The position numbers and the translations under genes are program-made. DNA of 64,000 bases from Chionoecetes opilio (Eukaryota; Arthropoda; Malacostraca; Decapoda; Majidae): NCBI GenBank assembly GCA_016584305.1, contig JACEEZ010020613.1, forward strand, positions 104,401 through 168,400. Direction: 5' to 3'. Below the pieces are notes generated by a model, which was not told the DNA's origin, searched no databases, and saw nothing but the letters and a program-made list of their open reading frames with translations. This document shows, one piece after another, positions 46,501 to 57,215 of the stretch (its first letter is position 1; each line of letters starts with the position of its first letter).

Positions 46501-46569
46501 TTGTTCTTTTTTTGTTTTTTTGAAGTGTGTGTGTGTGTATTTACCTAGTTGTAACATACAGGAAAAGAG

Positions 46570-47732
46570 CTATGCTCGTACTGTCCCGTCTCCAAATCTA
46601 CTATTATCCAGCTTGCCTTTGAAGTCCTGAATACTTCTTGCATTAATCACTTTTGCATCAAGGTTGTTCCAGGCTTCTATGCTTCTATACGGGAAGCTGT
46701 ATTTTTTTATATCCCTCTTGCATGTTGTCCTTTTCAATTTCTTCTCATGACCTCTTGTACTTCTATCGTCCCACACAAACAGATCTTCTCTATCAATTTT
46801 TTCCAGACCCATTGATGCTCCTGCTATAAAATCTCCGCTTATTCTTCTTTTTTCAAAAAGTTGGGAGTCTTGTCTTGAAGTCTTCAGTCTTGAAAGTCTT
46901 TCCTCATATGGTAAATCTCTAAGGCTTGGAGCCATTTTTGTGGCTGCTCTTTGTATTCTCTCAATCTTCCTTATATCCTTCTTTTTATGTGGTGACCAAA
47001 TCACTGCCGCATATTCCAACCTTGGTCGAATCAGAGAAGTTATCAATTTCTTGATCATCTCTTCATCCAGATATTTGAATGCCATTCTTATATTCCTCAG
47101 CAACTGGTACGTATCTCCTGTGATCTTGTTTATATGCTTCTCTGGTGACAAATTATCCGTAATCCATACTCCCAGATCTTTTTCGATCTTTGTTTTGATT
47201 ATCCGTTCATTTCCTATCGAATACTTTCCTCTCGGTCTCTTTTTGCTACTGCCCATTTCCATCACTTTACACTTTTTATCATTAAACTCCATTTCCCATA
47301 ATTGACTCCATCTGAAAATCTTATCTAGATCCTTTTGTAAATGCTCACAGTCCTCTTTACTTTCTACTTTTCTTAGTAATTTAGCATCATCAGCGAATAT
47401 AACTGTTCACTCCCTCTGTCATATCATTTACATAGACCAAGAACATCACTGGGGCCAATACTGATCCATGAGGAACTCCACTTATCACACTGCACCATTC
47501 TGACTTCTGATCTTTTATTACTGTTCTCATCTCTCTGTTGCTCAAAAAGTCTTCCATCCACTTCAGCAAACCACCCTTCAATCCTCCTACATGTTCTAGC
47601 TTCTAGAGCAGTCTCTTGTGAGGTACCTTGTCAAATGCCTTCTTTAGGTCCAGGTATATGCAATCGACCCACCCCTCTCTTTCCTGTGTCACATCAATCG
47701 CTCTCGAGTAAAAGCTTAATAAGTTCGTTGTA
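46570..47732 (-). pseudogene. LINE-K reverse transcriptase, 3' half
   Basis: Contains YLDLKKAFDKVPHKRLL with a TAG stop right after it, ISGVPHGSVLAPVMFLVYVN (Q to H in motif B) and NDMTEGVNSYI. An 11-nt deletion near 47397 then removes the SLFA part of the catalytic box. The C-terminal domain (46570-47292) is otherwise readable, with an extra RLKTSRQDSQLF insertion relative to the 15.7-17 kb copy. The Tigger-like element at 47733 cuts it from its 5' half. Confidence 0.85.
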
Positions 47733-48576
47733 CACGGCCACCTCGATTTACGAATGGGTTACGTTCCTGAAAAACTGTTTGTAAATCGAAAATTTGTAAA
47801 TCGATGTATTTTTCCCATTTAACCCCATTATTTAATTTGAGATACGTTCCTACGAACAATAATCACATCCATAGAATGTCATAAACTGCTATAAAAGGCA
47901 GGAACTCGACTCTTACGTGCGCTGACAAGTCAGAGAGGTTAACAGGGTGGGTTGGAGCATTGTCGAGGAGGAGCAGTGCCTTATGAGAGATGTTCTTCTG
48001 AGAGCAGTACCTCTCCACTGCAGGGCAAAAGTAATTGGTGAACCAGTCCTCAAATAAATATCTTTTGGTCCATGCCTTCTTGCTAGAACGGTATATGACT
48101 GGTAACGTAGCCTTAACATGACCTTTTAGGGCCCGTGGGTTTGTAGAGTGATGAATTAGCAGAGGTTTCTCTAGTGTTATGGCTTTTCTGGCTTTCTTGG
48201 GCTTAGGACCACCCACACTAGCACTGGCACCATGCTTGGGAGGCATTATTCACTGAAATGTCTGATTATACACAATAATGTTCATAAACACAGCACGACC
48301 GGTCGGATAATATGTAAACAAACAATCTTGAGCGTCCCTGCGTGTGGATGTGCTGAGCCAATGGTTCTGTTTACTGAACTTTTTACAATATTTAGGTGTT
48401 ATAAATATTCTTACTATTTATGTATTAAATATTTATTTTAATTTTGTTTATGAATTTACGAACTTTTGTTCGTAACTTCGAATTATTCGTGTGTAAACCG
48501 AATTTTGGGACAAAATAATTTTGTTCGTATCTTCTAAAATTCGTAAATAGAGTGTTCGTAAATCGCGGTATGAGTG
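47733..48576 (-). mobile_element. Tigger-like element T5 with internally deleted transposase
   Basis: Ends read CACGGCCACCTCGATTTACG and, from the minus strand, CACTCATACCGCGATTTACG. TA lies at 47731-47732 and 48577-48578. The 844-bp element holds a single minus-strand frame (47863-48246). Its insertion point in LINE-K is shown by the uninterrupted unit A (GTTGTACATGACATTCC near 16935). Confidence 0.9.
47863..48246 (-). pseudogene. Tigger-type transposase, N-terminus fused to DDE fragment (127 aa)
   Basis: Begins at ATG 48246 with MPPKHGASASVGGPKPKKAR and KAITLEK, the usual first residues of Tigger transposases. It then joins directly to catalytic-domain sequence: AWTKRYLFEDWFTNYFCPAV, KALLLLDNAPTHP (second catalytic aspartate) and NLSDLSAHVRVEFLP. 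The two HTH domains and the first catalytic residue are deleted. This is an internally deleted copy and cannot be a working transposase. Confidence 0.85.
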
Positions 48577-48584
48577 TACAAGAC

Positions 48585-49722
48585 ATTCCTCCTCCAAAAT
48601 CAAACTGGCCACCTGTGAGTGTGTTTGTCTCTTCCAAATACTTCAACCATCTGTCCTTCACAATTTTTTCACACATTTTTGCCACTACACTTGTTAATGA
48701 TACTGGGCTGTAATTTAATGGTTCTTCTTTGTCTCCTCCTTTGTGATTTGGCACAATATTTGTTTTTTTCCAATCAAGCGGGACTCTGCTCTCATTAAGT
48801 GAACTCTCAATTACACTATGTAACTTTCCTGCTAGTTGGTTATTGCACTCTTTCATTATCCAATTCGTCACTCCATCTGGACCCGGGGCTTTTCTCACAT
48901 CTTGACTTTCCATTAGCCTTTTTACTTCTATTACGTCTACTTTTATGTCTTCCATTATATTTTCTTTTGCTATTATATTTTTCGTTTTAAATTCACTTTC
49001 TCTTGTAAATACAGCCTGTAAGCACTTATTCATCACCTCAGCCTGTTGTAATGCATCTTCGTACACAATGCCTTCTACCTTCAGCTTATCTACTCCTTCC
49101 TTGTTTTTCATTTTTCCATTTATATATCTAGAGAAAAGTTTCGGTTCGTTCTTACATTTTTCTATTATATTTCTCTCATAGTTACTTTCTTCTTCTCTTC
49201 GGATTCTTACATATTCATTTCTAGTTGTTTTGTACTTCTCCCAAAGGTTGATACCTCCTTTTTTCCTCCAACTATTCCATGTTTTTTCTCTTTCTAGTCT
49301 TGCTAATTCACATTTTCTGTTAAACCATTAATTCTTTTTCTTTTCTCTGATAACCATCCTTGGAATATATCTATTTATTCCTTCTGTGTAAATTCGGATG
49401 AACTCATCCCATTTTTTCTGGGTACTCCTTGCTGCATGGAAACTACTCCAGCTTGTCTCTCCGAAAAATGTTCTTAATCTGTCAAAGTCTGCTTTTCCAT
49501 AATTGTATCTTCCTGTCTTGTGTTCTTCTCTTCTCCCCTCTTTTTTGCTATCATTTACTTCAAATTCAATAAGTACATGGTCACTCTTTCCAAGTGGGCA
49601 CTGATAATTTACTTTACTAATTACTTCCAGTTCTTTCGTCAATAGTAAATCTAATCTTGGTGGTTCTTCGCCACCTCTGAATCTTGTATTCTCTTTAATC
49701 CACTGAGTCAGAATGTTATTCA
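48585..49722 (-). pseudogene. LINE-K reverse transcriptase 5' half and endonuclease end
   Basis: RT part (49111-48585): DVRKAPGPDGVTNWIMKECN, VPLDWKKTNIVP, YSPVSLTSVVAKMCEKIVKD and TGGQFDFGGGMSC. Endonuclease end and linker (49738-49328): RFRGGEEPPRLDLLLTKELE and GKSDHVLIEFEV, the SDH motif of apurinic-type endonucleases. The hAT element ends at 49723, inside the endonuclease. Confidence 0.85.
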
Positions 49723-50327
49723 CAAAGGTGGGCATCAAACCTTTAATCCGTTAATCGTTAATTAACGAAGTTAACATTTTCATTAACGATTTAACTTTTA
49801 AGTTAACTTTGGAAATCATTATCGGACTAATTAACTTCCGTTACATTTAACTTTCGTTAACTCAAGTCCGCTAACCCAATTTTTTTTTGTTTTATACTAA
49901 TATTGTGCTTCATTTAAGTTTTGTTTCACCCTTTTCTGGCTCTAAAAGCCTTTAAAAACCTAAAACAGGGAAACTATGAAATCAGCCTTTTTTAGGTTTT
50001 TTTAAAAGTTAAAACTATAAAATCTGTCTTTTTTTTTTAACTCTAAAGCAAAAAAAAACTATATTTTTTGGGTTCTAAAGCCCTTAAAAAAAACCATTAA
50101 GGCTGATTTTATAGTTTTCGCACTTTTCAAAGGTGTTTTAGGTAGTTTTAGGGCAAACAAATTTTCTTTTTCTTTTTTCTATAATAAAAATTAACGTTAA
50201 CGGTTTATCGATAACTTCCGTTACATTTTTTAAGAATTAACTGATTTACGGTTATCGAAGTAAATTTTTTGGTTAATGGATTAACGGTTAACGAAGTTAA
50301 CTTTTTGAATAACGGCGCCCAACACTG
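49723..50327. mobile_element. hAT-type MITE with 8-bp target duplication
   Basis: Ends read CAAAGGTGGGCATC and, from the minus strand, CAGTGTTGGGCGCC, in the CAGNGNTGGGC style of hAT transposons. The target GTTATTCA is duplicated at 49715-49722 and 50328-50335. Many TTAACG/CGTTAA motifs cluster next to both ends, likely transposase-binding sites. The 605-bp body has no open frame of note. Removing it with one target copy restores an open LINE-K endonuclease frame across the site. Confidence 0.93.
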
Positions 50328-50335
50328 GTTATTCA

Positions 50336-50945
50336 TTACCAAATCCAACAATATACCACCCCATAAGTCTTCTCTTCTCCTCCTTCAGTATACCATTCTT
50401 CCCAGCAGACTTCTTTGCAGTTAAAATCTCCCATCAAAATTATGTTCTCACAATTTTCCATCGTATTCTTTAAACATTTGCCTGTCTCTTATCATGTCTC
50501 CATACTCTTCTCTCCCCCAGGAATCTGTCTTAGGTGGAACGTATACGAGTACTAAGTCTCTTATTCTTCCTTTTTTCATCACCAACTCTACCTTCAACAC
50601 CTCTGCCATACCTTCTCCTTTTTCCACATTCCCTACTACCACATCCTTCCTTGTTAACAAAATTACACCACCTCCCTTTTTCTGATTTCTGTTTTGCCTC
50701 CATACATTATATTGACCCTCCCCAACTGGCACATCCTCAGAATCAGTCAGCTTTGTTTCTACTAAACCCAATATGTCTGGTTTCTTGGCTCTCAGGTAAT
50801 CGTTTACTTCTGTTAATGTTGACACTAGCCCATTTATATTTGTGTACGATACCCGCCATCCTTTTTCATTTTCCTTTGAACTGTCTTCTCTTACTCTTTC
50901 TCTTTTAGATACCACTTCTTCAGTTTTTGGTCCAAAACTGTCCAA
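50336..50945 (-). pseudogene. LINE-K endonuclease, N-terminal part
   Basis: Reads WRVSYTNINGLVSTLTEVND, PDILGLVETKLTDSEDVP (catalytic Glu in ETKL), KKGGGVILLTRKDVVVG and LVLVYVPPKTDSWGREEYG. After a frameshift near 50480 the frame continues with IILMGDFNCKEVCWEEWY (GDFN motif). These are the ordered motifs of the apurinic-type endonuclease used for target-primed reverse transcription. The start ATG at 50945 overlaps the end of ORF1. Confidence 0.88.
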
Positions 50946-52681
50946 TAAAATTTCAGTTTTTCCTCTTCCGTTCTCAATTCGTTTTTTTCTTTGGCTTCTT
51001 TAAGCAGTACATTCAATCTGGCTCCTTCTTCCTCATTCATATCTTTTCTTATCCATATTTTCTTATATTCTTCTGTCTTTGCCAGTTTCCATGCCTTAGA
51101 CAATATATCTTGTGCTGTAACTTGTGACCTAAACTTAACTTTTAAGGGGCAGGCCCCTCCCTCCTCATATTTGCCTAACCATAGACCACTGTATACCTGG
51201 ACTGCGCACGGAATATCGGCATGTCGCACAAGGGCCTGTAATCGGAGGGCCGCTCGGATTACATATATGATACATATATATACGGATCTTATAGACTGGT
51301 TTATCAGTATATATGATATACTGTAATCTTCGTAAATGTTTGTTCTATAATATTATCAAATAAAAAACAGTAATACACGGTAAAGAAATGCCATTACGAG
51401 ACTCTGAAGAAATATGCATGAACTTTATATTCACTTCAACTCTTCGCCATTTAAAACTTTGCGAGTCAACTTTTATCATGAAGGGTATCAATAGAAACGC
51501 AATTTTATTGGCTTTCCATTGCTATATTTCGTTATCTGATAAATTAATTAGAACCATGCATAAATTAGCGTCAACTAAATAACTAAAATCATCAATCGGG
51601 TAATTTTCCCGATTGATGAGGTTATTTATTTAGTCAACGCTAATTTATACATGGTACTAATTAATTAATCAGAAAACGAAATATATAAGTAAATAAATAA
51701 CATCATTAATCGGGAAAATTACCCGATTGATGATTTTATTTATTTAGTTAATGCTAATTTATGCATGGTTCTAATTCATTTATCAGATAACGAAATATAG
51801 CAATGGAAAGCTAATAAAATTGCGCTTCTATTGATACCCTTCATGATAAAAGTTGACTCGCAAAGTTTTAAATGGCGAAGAGTTAAGTGAATATTAAGTT
51901 CATGCATATTTCTTCATAGTCTCGTAATGGCATTTCTTTAGCGTGTTTTACTGTTTTTTATTTGATAATATTATAGAACATTTACGAAGATTACAGTATA
52001 TCATATATACTGATAAACCAGTCTATATGATAGTCCATAGACCACTATATCTCTTTGTCGGGCGCCCCGCAGGCCCCTATGCAGCCCTGCAATTCAAAAC
52101 ATTGTCTCGTGCGCAGTCCAGGTATACAGTGGTCTATGGCCTAACCTATGTATCTCTTCTATTTCTTCTTCTATCTCCGTATTTTCTTCTACTACTTTAA
52201 ATATTTCTTTTGCCACTTTCTTTTCTTCCTCTTCTCTTATGTTTTTCTTGGGCAGCACTTTTTCCTTAATACCAAAAATTATGACACATTTATTTTTGTC
52301 CACCGTATCTCTTAAAATTTTTTTTTTTTTTGCTTCATCACTTTGACTACTTCTTTGGTCAGATTTTTCTTTTAATTTTCTTGATCTTCTATTAATTATT
52401 TGACGTAAGCTCTCTTGGTCTTTTTCTTTTTCTATCTTCCATGTCTTTCTTTCATCTTTCATTTCCTCTTGTGTCATTTTCAATGTCTTATGTACTGCAT
52501 TAATTTCTGCATGCATTTTCACTACCTTTTCGTCGTCGTGTTTAAAATTCAGTTCATCCACTCTATTTTTTAGTATAGTATTATCTTTTTCCAAAACAAT
52601 CACTTTCCTTTCCATCTCCTCTAGTTTTTCCAACAACTCGTGTACTACATATTCCAGCATTATAATTCTCCTCTGGTTCAT
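50891..52681 (-). pseudogene. LINE-K ORF1 (coiled-coil protein), split by the foldback element
   Basis: The N-terminal part (52681-52146) starts MNQRRIIMLEYVVHELLEKL and is strongly heptad-like for about 100 residues (EKLEEMERKVIVLEKDNTIL), then basic (RRSRKLKEKSDQRSSQ). It continues with KNKCVIIFGIKEKVLPKKN and an acidic tail ending EEIHRLG. After the insertion (51180-52138) it resumes with KYEEGGACPLKVKFRSQVTA and DILSKAWKLAKTEEYKK down to a stop near 50891. The coiled coil plus an RNA-binding-like FGI region fits LINE ORF1 chaperones. No zinc knuckles were seen. Confidence 0.75.
51180..52138. mobile_element. Foldback transposon, 959 bp, long inverted arms
   Basis: Terminal repeats start CATAGACCACTGTATACCTG and continue GACTGCGCACG (31 bp, perfect on both sides). 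A 7-bp duplication GCCTAAC lies at 51173-51179 and 52139-52145. Inside, about 51285-51600 is the near-perfect inverse of about 51725-52030, and the centre holds further small hairpins (TTTTCCCGATTGATGA). It has no coding capacity. Superfamily unknown; the 7-bp target is the only clue. Confidence 0.9.
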
Positions 52682-52789
52682 TATAAGCCCTAATAAACTT
52701 TTTCTTTGGTATCAAAACCATTAAAAGGCGTTTTGGCGGAGGATCCCGCCAAAACGTCCTCCATCCTTGTTTACTTTTTTACCAAAAAA

Positions 52790-52791
<2 letters not shown>

Positions 52792-52845
<54 letters not shown>
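52792..52845. repeat. (TG)n microsatellite
   Basis: Pure TG repeat at the junction between the 5' end of LINE-K and the S1 repeat of the second composite. On the minus strand it reads as the CA tail of S1. Confidence 0.95.
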
Positions 52846-52847
<2 letters not shown>

Positions 52848-52849
<2 letters not shown>

Positions 52850-54295
52850 CTACAGCGCCGTTAGGCCGTGATCTCTAGGGGTGGGATAGTAGGCCCTGGA
52901 GGTTCACTTGAGGACTCTGATGGTTAGCCCTCGCCCGTGGTGACGCAGACATAATTTCTATAGTGACGCCTGTGATTAGAGGCTCATGCCACCCCCTGTG
53001 TCCTCTGATGCCCTCGCAATCGAAGGTAGAGTTAATGGGCAGCGTGTGAGTGTTCTTAGGCCACTCGACGGTGCAGAGAAAGATTTTAAGTGAATATTAC
53101 AGCCCTCATCAAGGATAATTAAATAAGATAGGTAACACCTAAAAGTAAGTAGCACCTTTAAACCTTACACCCCCGCCGTTCCTTACTTATTTACCACAAA
53201 ATACTCCTTTATAAGTGATTAACCATGACGTGTGTGGTACTGTGGTTTCTGGAGGTACTGGAGGAGACAGGATAGAAGAGAGGAAGGCATTGTGACTATT
53301 ATTGATTATTGCCGTATAACACTGTCACACAACCATCAGCTGACGCCCTCACTCACCCAGACCAAAACAAATGAAAATGTTTTAGTATCCCAGGTGAAAT
53401 AGACAAGGGAAGAGTTGACAAATCTGTTAACAAAGGAGACGAAGTTTGAAGAGAACCTATGAAGCGATACTAAGCATCAAAGGTCACAAAAAGAAGACGA
53501 ATCGAGAGAGACAGATGGAAGTTTTTAACAAGATAATCCCTTCACCTGCCTTGTCATACATAAAAGCACACTAACATAGATGTAAGGCGTGTACAGAGCT
53601 AGATCACTCAATGCCTTGCTCTTACTAACTAATCACTACACTAATGCTTTCCTCCCTTCTCTACGGTACCTCCAATGCCTTCCTCTCTTCTCTCCTGTCT
53701 CCTCCAGTACCTCCAGCAACCACAGTACCACACACGTCCTTGTTAATCACTTACAAAGGAGTATTTTGTGGTAAATAAGTAAGGATCGGAAGGGGGGGTG
53801 AGGTAAGGTGCTACTTATTTCGAGGTGTTACTTATTTTATGCAACACCGGTTCAAAGGCCTTACCTATGAAGAATAGGCCACTTTTAATATCAAGATCAA
53901 GATCAAGTATCGTTCGTAGGACAGAATACGTGTGGGAGAACGCCGGACTAAAGGCTTCACCGACAGCATCCGCTGGGTGACCCCCAACTCAAGCTCCTCT
54001 CCTCCTCCTCTCCTCTACGTAGTGTTGGCCAAAGCCACCACCCCGGGAGGCGGGTCACAAACCTTGGCTAACACCCGGTACCCATTCACTGCTGGGTGGA
54101 CAGGGGCTTGGGGCATTTTCAGGATATTTTTTTGGGGAAAAAGTGAGTCTTATAAGCTGTAAAATATGGTAGGTACACCTCGCACCGGACTAAATAAGCC
54201 ATTTTTATAGTGTTTTCAATACCCGAGTTTCACGATCCGTGAGTTTCACGCTATGCCTTGGGAAGAAAGCAAGCGCGAAACTCGGGAGGGTACTA
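52848..54295. repeat. Composite repeat, copy 2 (first copy 17213-18661)
   Basis: Same order of parts as copy 1: S1 (52848-53070), foldback element (53123-53840), the AGATCAAGATCAAG region, CCCGGGAGGCGGGTCACAAA, a solo end of the CCGTATTTTACGGC family and T6. Differences include a short insertion near 53297 (ATTATTGATTATTGCC) and loss of some CTCAAG repeats near 53988. Confidence 0.85.
53123..53840. mobile_element. Foldback DNA element with about 170-bp terminal repeats, copy 2
   Basis: Terminal arms as in copy 1 (17491-18204), including GGTACTGGAGGAGACAGGAT on the left and its inverse on the right. The body is collinear with copy 1. Confidence 0.8.
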
Positions 54296-54389
54296 TACAT
54301 TGTGTATGAAGTGAGCAAGTTTTTGGTAAGGCAAGCCCAGAGTTGAGAGGTGGGCAGTTATATTATAAAAGTAACTCCAGCTCATTACA

Positions 54390-55115
54390 TATGTATGAAG
54401 TATGTCTCTCATGTTTAAGATTGGAGCCACTCACAAAACTTTCTTAAAATGGCTGGAGTCAAAAGCTTTTCACTTAATCAACTCTTCTCTTCTAGGTGAC
54501 TGTCTTCAATCACCCAACTATTGCTGCAATGTTGCTTCTCTTACTATCTTCAAACATTATTTTCATGCTTACTGCTCCTCTGAGCTTGCTAACTGCATAC
54601 CTCCTCTCCTCCCACAGCCTCTCTGCACAAGATTCTCTAGTTTCACCACTATTATGTCTTTCTATTTAATGAAAGAGTTGACCAGTATAGTCACTCTTAC
54701 TCTTGCATACAAGCTATGCAAGAGTGAAGATACTGGTTAACTCTTCCATTAAATAGATAGACAGAATAGGGATGAGAGAAAGTAGAAAATCTTGTGCAGA
54801 GAGGCTGTGGGAGGGGAGGAGGTATGCAGTTAGCAAGTTCAAAAGAACAGTAAGCATGAAAATAATGTTCGAAGATAGTAGAGAAGAGAAATAAGAGAAA
54901 AGGAACTACCATGTGTAGGTCTCACGGCTCTTGTAGCTTCCTTATTTTCTTATGTCATGTTATAGAAGCAGCATTGCAGCAATATTTGAGATATTGAAGA
55001 CAGTCACCTAGAAGAGAAGAGAAGAGATATGATGGGCCGAAAAGCTTTTGACTCCCGCCATTTTAAGGAAGTTTTATGAGTGGTTCCAATCTCAAACGTG
55101 AGAGGCATACTTCAT
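54390..55115. repeat. Head-to-head LINE-J palindrome
   Basis: The C-terminal domain of LINE-J is present on the plus strand (54402-54712: SKAFHLINSSLLGDCLQSPN, HAYCSSELANCIPP) and again inverted from 54713 to about 55115 (EHYFHAYCSFELANCIPPPL). The centre is CTTGCATACAAGCTATGCAAG near 54700-54722. Arms are about 310 bp and diverged; the right arm also has an insertion of about 70 bp (54885-54960). Both are dead. Diverged LINE-J continues to about 55330. Confidence 0.8.
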
Positions 55116-55330
55116 AGATGGACAGATAAGGCCCCTGTAGAGAGTAAGCAAGTGGAAAGGAGAAAATATTGACGTAGATGTCACCGGACACCTAACTTCA
55201 GAGAAGCTGATTTAAGATAAGATTAAGTATGAAACTTTCAGTTAAAATCTTCAGTAAAGGAGAACCCAAGAATGTTTAGTGAGTAGGAGGGAGACAGTTG
55301 AGTGTGATTTAAGAAAAGAGGATAGTGGTC

Positions 55331-56501
55331 TTGAACTTGTCTTCACTTGTAAACTCTGTAACTCTATTCCTGATTATATTTTTATGCCTTCCTACAACTT
55401 GAATTCTTTCAGAAGAAGTTTCAAAACACCTCCCTAACTACATTAACTCACTCCATTTTTGGAGTCTCTTACTATCTGCTATAGTAAGTCATATATATAT
55501 ATATATATATAGTCAAGGGAACTGGCAATAAGCAGGCTTTTAACTCCAAGGCCAGTTCCATATGATGTAAATAAAAAGACTAAAAAAGGTAACTGTGATT
55601 TACTATTATGTTTTGTTTTTGTTTCAATGCTTACTATTTTGTTATAAGTGGAAACTAATAAGCAAAAGGTGGCACATACGTATACAAAAAGAGTTGCACT
55701 CTTGTGACACCCAGACACTGATCGTAATTGATCCTTTAAGTTCTTCAGCACAACTATCATATTTTTTGGTTAATGGGTGCTCTAGTGGCACCAATCAGGA
55801 GTGATAACTAAGGGTTGGGTGTAATAAACAGTGAGATCAACTGCAGTAAGGCAACAACAGTGCAACAACTAAAACTATGTTTTCATCAAAAGGTAGCTTT
55901 ACCAGGCTTAGAAAAACTATAGAGCCTGATACGAAAGGATCTGCGAGGCTGACTGTTATCACAAAGACATAGGAACTGACGACCAAGAATTGAGGCGCTC
56001 TGTACTAAAGTGAGATAAGTGACAAGTCGAACTTGAGTTATCACTCGACCTGTCCATGGAGTCTGTATATGTAAATATTTGCTTCAAAATGGTACAACAA
56101 AGGACTGAAAAAACTATATAACTTAAGAAAAACAAAAAATTTGGACCATGTCATCTGGTCTACAAACTCCAAGCAGTAAAGAGAGGTAACTCAACGAGAA
56201 GGTGACGCAGCCAATGAGAGACTGCTATATGGTCCATGCCTTGGCTAGGTAGTCTATCGGCATCAACACCTGACACATATTCCCTTTGTTCTCACGCTAG
56301 TAGCATCCAAGAGTCTGAGCACAGATTCAGTAGTGAGGTATGTCCCTGCTCAGAATTAACTATGTCTCTAGCATCAACTTCAGGTTTCTCGATTTGTTGT
56401 ATTTTACCAATTGCTTCACTTCTGTATGGAGTGCCTCAATTCTACTTTTCGAAACATCACAATAGCAGTTGCCAATGACAATATTGTAAATAATAAATTA
56501 C
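55331..56501 (-). other. Intron sequence, no further exon seen
   Basis: Low-copy-looking sequence with a short (TA)n at 55490-55512. It begins, in gene sense, with the 5' splice site GTAATTT at 56501. No other exon or element was recognised. Confidence 0.5.
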
Positions 56502-56618
56502 CTCAACGGTGATGATATATAGGATTCAGGAAACATGTGAGCTGAAAACTGCACTTCACCATTTCGTCCTTCATGTACACAAATGTGATTTGGCTGCTTT
56601 GTTCGTACTCTTTTCATC
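56502..56618 (-). CDS. IKBKB: IkB kinase (IKK-beta/alpha type), kinase C-lobe exon
   Basis: The exon is 117 bp with acceptor …ACATTTACAG before 56618 and donor GTAATTT after 56502. It enters and leaves in phase 2. The first base joins the TG left by the upstream exon to make a TGG tryptophan. The product reads (W)MKRVRTKQPNHICVHEGR, then NGEVQFSAHMFPESYISSPL. In IKK-beta the same place has VQW, a basic V-R-x-K stretch, an acidic-N-G-x-V-x-F-S block and the segment leading to the WLQ helix. The small exon has no long frame of its own, so homology plus exact phase fit on both sides carries the call. Confidence 0.9.
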
Positions 56619-57215
56619 CTGTAAATGTAAAGTCGATGAAATCAATATTTCATGCATACATCACCAGAACTTATCTATAAAAAATAAAGATAAAATAAAA
56701 ACAATGCTCTGAAAGACTTGTCAATGAAAAAAGGAAAAAGAAAAAGAAAAAATACCCAAAGATGCATACTCTTAAAGATTAGCCTGGAATTGTGTTCTAT
56801 GTGAAATGATATTCTTGTGAATTCCTCACAATTTGCCATATTTTACAAAGTAATTTAGAATCTCATATATATATTCGACAAAACCAAGCTTCGACTTTCA
56901 ATTCAGTGATGTGAGGCACATACAGAAAGGGGTATAACACAAACATTACAATAGTACTACAACATATAAATCTGCATAATCAGAATATAAATATAAATAT
57001 ATAATATAAATCTTCATAATCATAATCAGGGGTACCCAGAATGTAGTGCCCATTAGAAAAATAAAGATAACAAAGATAACTGAAGAAAGTCATTTGTTCT
57101 ATTTCTATAAATCTTGCGTTATTTTCTACATAGTCATTACTAACATCTAGGAACTTGTAGTAGTGTGTCGCCAATTTCTGTATCCTCTGTTTATTTATTA
57201 TTATTTTATTTTTTT
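56619..57215 (-). other. Intron sequence upstream of the 117-bp exon
   Basis: AT-rich sequence with A-rich purine tracts (56727-56752). No element or exon was recognised until the LINE-J tail at 57200-57215. Confidence 0.5.

Larger units (their letters stand above)
46537..52790 (-). mobile_element. LINE-K, nearly full-length copy with three nested insertions
   Basis: The minus strand carries, in order, a 5' region with the palindrome CGTTTTGGCGGAGGATCCCG (to about 52790), ORF1 (52681-50891, interrupted), the ORF2 endonuclease (50945-49328, interrupted), reverse transcriptase (49111-46940, interrupted), the C-terminal domain ending GDGTVRA (46570), and a TATTTACCTAG/(TG)n tail. Removing the insertions 47733-48576, 49723-50327 and 51180-52138 leaves about 3.8 kb, normal for a Jockey-like LINE. 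It is inactive: frameshifts, a stop after HKRLL in RT, and an 11-nt deletion destroying the FADD box near 47397. Confidence 0.92.

Noticed and set aside
48425..48540. Apparent C-terminal extension of the LINE-K RT frame into FTNTLFTNFRRYEQN
   Set aside because: This part is translation of the inserted Tigger-like element's terminal region, not LINE protein.
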